Shown here in pieces: positions 63,839-64,000 of a stretch of 64,000 nt of DNA (position 1 is the first letter of the stretch; every line of letters begins with the position of its first letter). A model generated the notes under the pieces. The model had not been told where the DNA came from. It searched no databases and saw only the letters and a program-made list of their open reading frames with translations. Source of the stretch: Vagococcus teuberi (GTDB lineage: Bacteria; Bacillota; Bacilli; Lactobacillales; Vagococcaceae). Where the stretch lies: the NCBI RefSeq assembly GCF_001870205.1, contig NZ_CP017267.1, positions 360,501 to 424,500 of the forward strand, written 5' to 3'. The translations under genes were made by a program, and so were the position numbers.

Positions 63839-63963
63839 TTTAATCCATTATCTAGCGTGACTTGTAGTGTATTGTTAAACCAAGGTTGTATTTCTTGGAT
63901 TTTTGTAGTATTTTAATGATATAATTACGTAAAGAATCTATCGTTAAGCTTATATCATCTTCT

Positions 63964-64000
63964 TTTGAATGGTTTAACGTAGGATCTGCTGACAGGCACT
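63964..64000. repeat. 37-bp direct repeat, copy 2
   Basis: Identical to 63802-63838 and cut by the window end. Confidence 0.9.

Larger units (their letters stand above)
63781..64000 (-). pseudogene. lytR: 3' end of a LytTR-type response regulator gene, disturbed
   Basis: The last 44 codons read KIQEIQPWFNNTLQVTLDNG and then LKVPVSRSYVKPFKEMIGLS, the end of a LytTR DNA-binding domain. Upstream in that frame a TAA appears within 10 codons (near 63916). A second copy of the VPVSRSYVKPFK DNA lies at the window edge, in a frame that runs on as KEDDISLTIDSLRNYII. So the gene is broken or rearranged here; the 5' part lies outside the window. Confidence 0.65.

Overview
This 64 kb window is AT-rich, low-GC Gram-positive DNA. 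The gene content fits Lactobacillales, most likely Enterococcaceae (Vagococcus- or Enterococcus-like). Supporting features are a class A PBP, a ZinT-AdcA type zinc lipoprotein, LrgAB, LuxS, a men cluster with menA and a polyprenyl synthase, LPXTG/sortase surface genes, MsmEFGK-like sugar transport and strong AGGAGG ribosome sites. No rRNA, tRNA or CRISPR array was seen. All genus-level statements are inference.

Layout. 0-2.5 kb: end of a PASTA-like protein and a class A penicillin-binding protein. 2.6-10.3 kb: an operon for N-glycan stub use: aspartate 4-decarboxylase, GntR regulator, PepV-like dipeptidase, glycosylasparaginase, a three-part Lac/Cel-family PTS and an unassigned 304-aa protein. 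A perfect 22-bp palindrome overlaps the first promoter and a related site lies inside the second. 10.8-20.3 kb: a sugar ABC operon with DeoR regulator, DUF1861-like protein, GH130 mannoside phosphorylase and phosphohexomutase. Together the two operons look like a locus for pieces of the N-glycan core (GlcNAc-Asn and beta-mannosyl oligosaccharides).

20.3-34.7 kb: an accessory stretch with many broken genes (DUF4822 lipoprotein, response regulator, LPXTG protein, its sortase, MetB-type fragment, thioredoxin-like lipoprotein, small membrane protein, IS3 pieces). Mixed in are intact genes: a NUDIX plus PLD-helicase-DUF3427 cassette, YbgA-like protein, YghU-type GST, GNAT, MepB, Dps, a DUF4767 lipoprotein and an AAA ATPase behind a candidate structured leader RNA. 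34.9-39.3 kb: a 1462-aa LPXTG surface protein with 11 near-identical 84-aa repeats and a long TEP stalk. It is flanked by IS remnants.

39.9-47.8 kb: menI (minus strand) and menB-menE-menF-menD-menH-menC, which with menA (60.4 kb) and a long-chain prenyl diphosphate synthase (61.5 kb) would make demethylmenaquinone. 48.2-53.8 kb: a guanine-class riboswitch and purine permease, a broken GT8 gene, a nucleoside salvage operon (nucleoside phosphorylase, PnuC, amidohydrolase) and an FMN reductase. 54.0-58.5 kb: luxS, then a Zur-box operon for zinc starvation (adcA, broken rpmG2, zinc-free S14 and L32 paralogues, an unknown protein, CobW-type GTPase, tiny basic protein).

58.5-60.1 kb: an intact IS1182-family element that sits between two copies of the terminator of the zinc operon. 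60.1-60.4 kb: a highly structured intergenic minigene. 60.4-64 kb: menA, prenyl synthase, lrgB, lrgA and the end of a LytTR-type gene carrying a 37-bp duplication.
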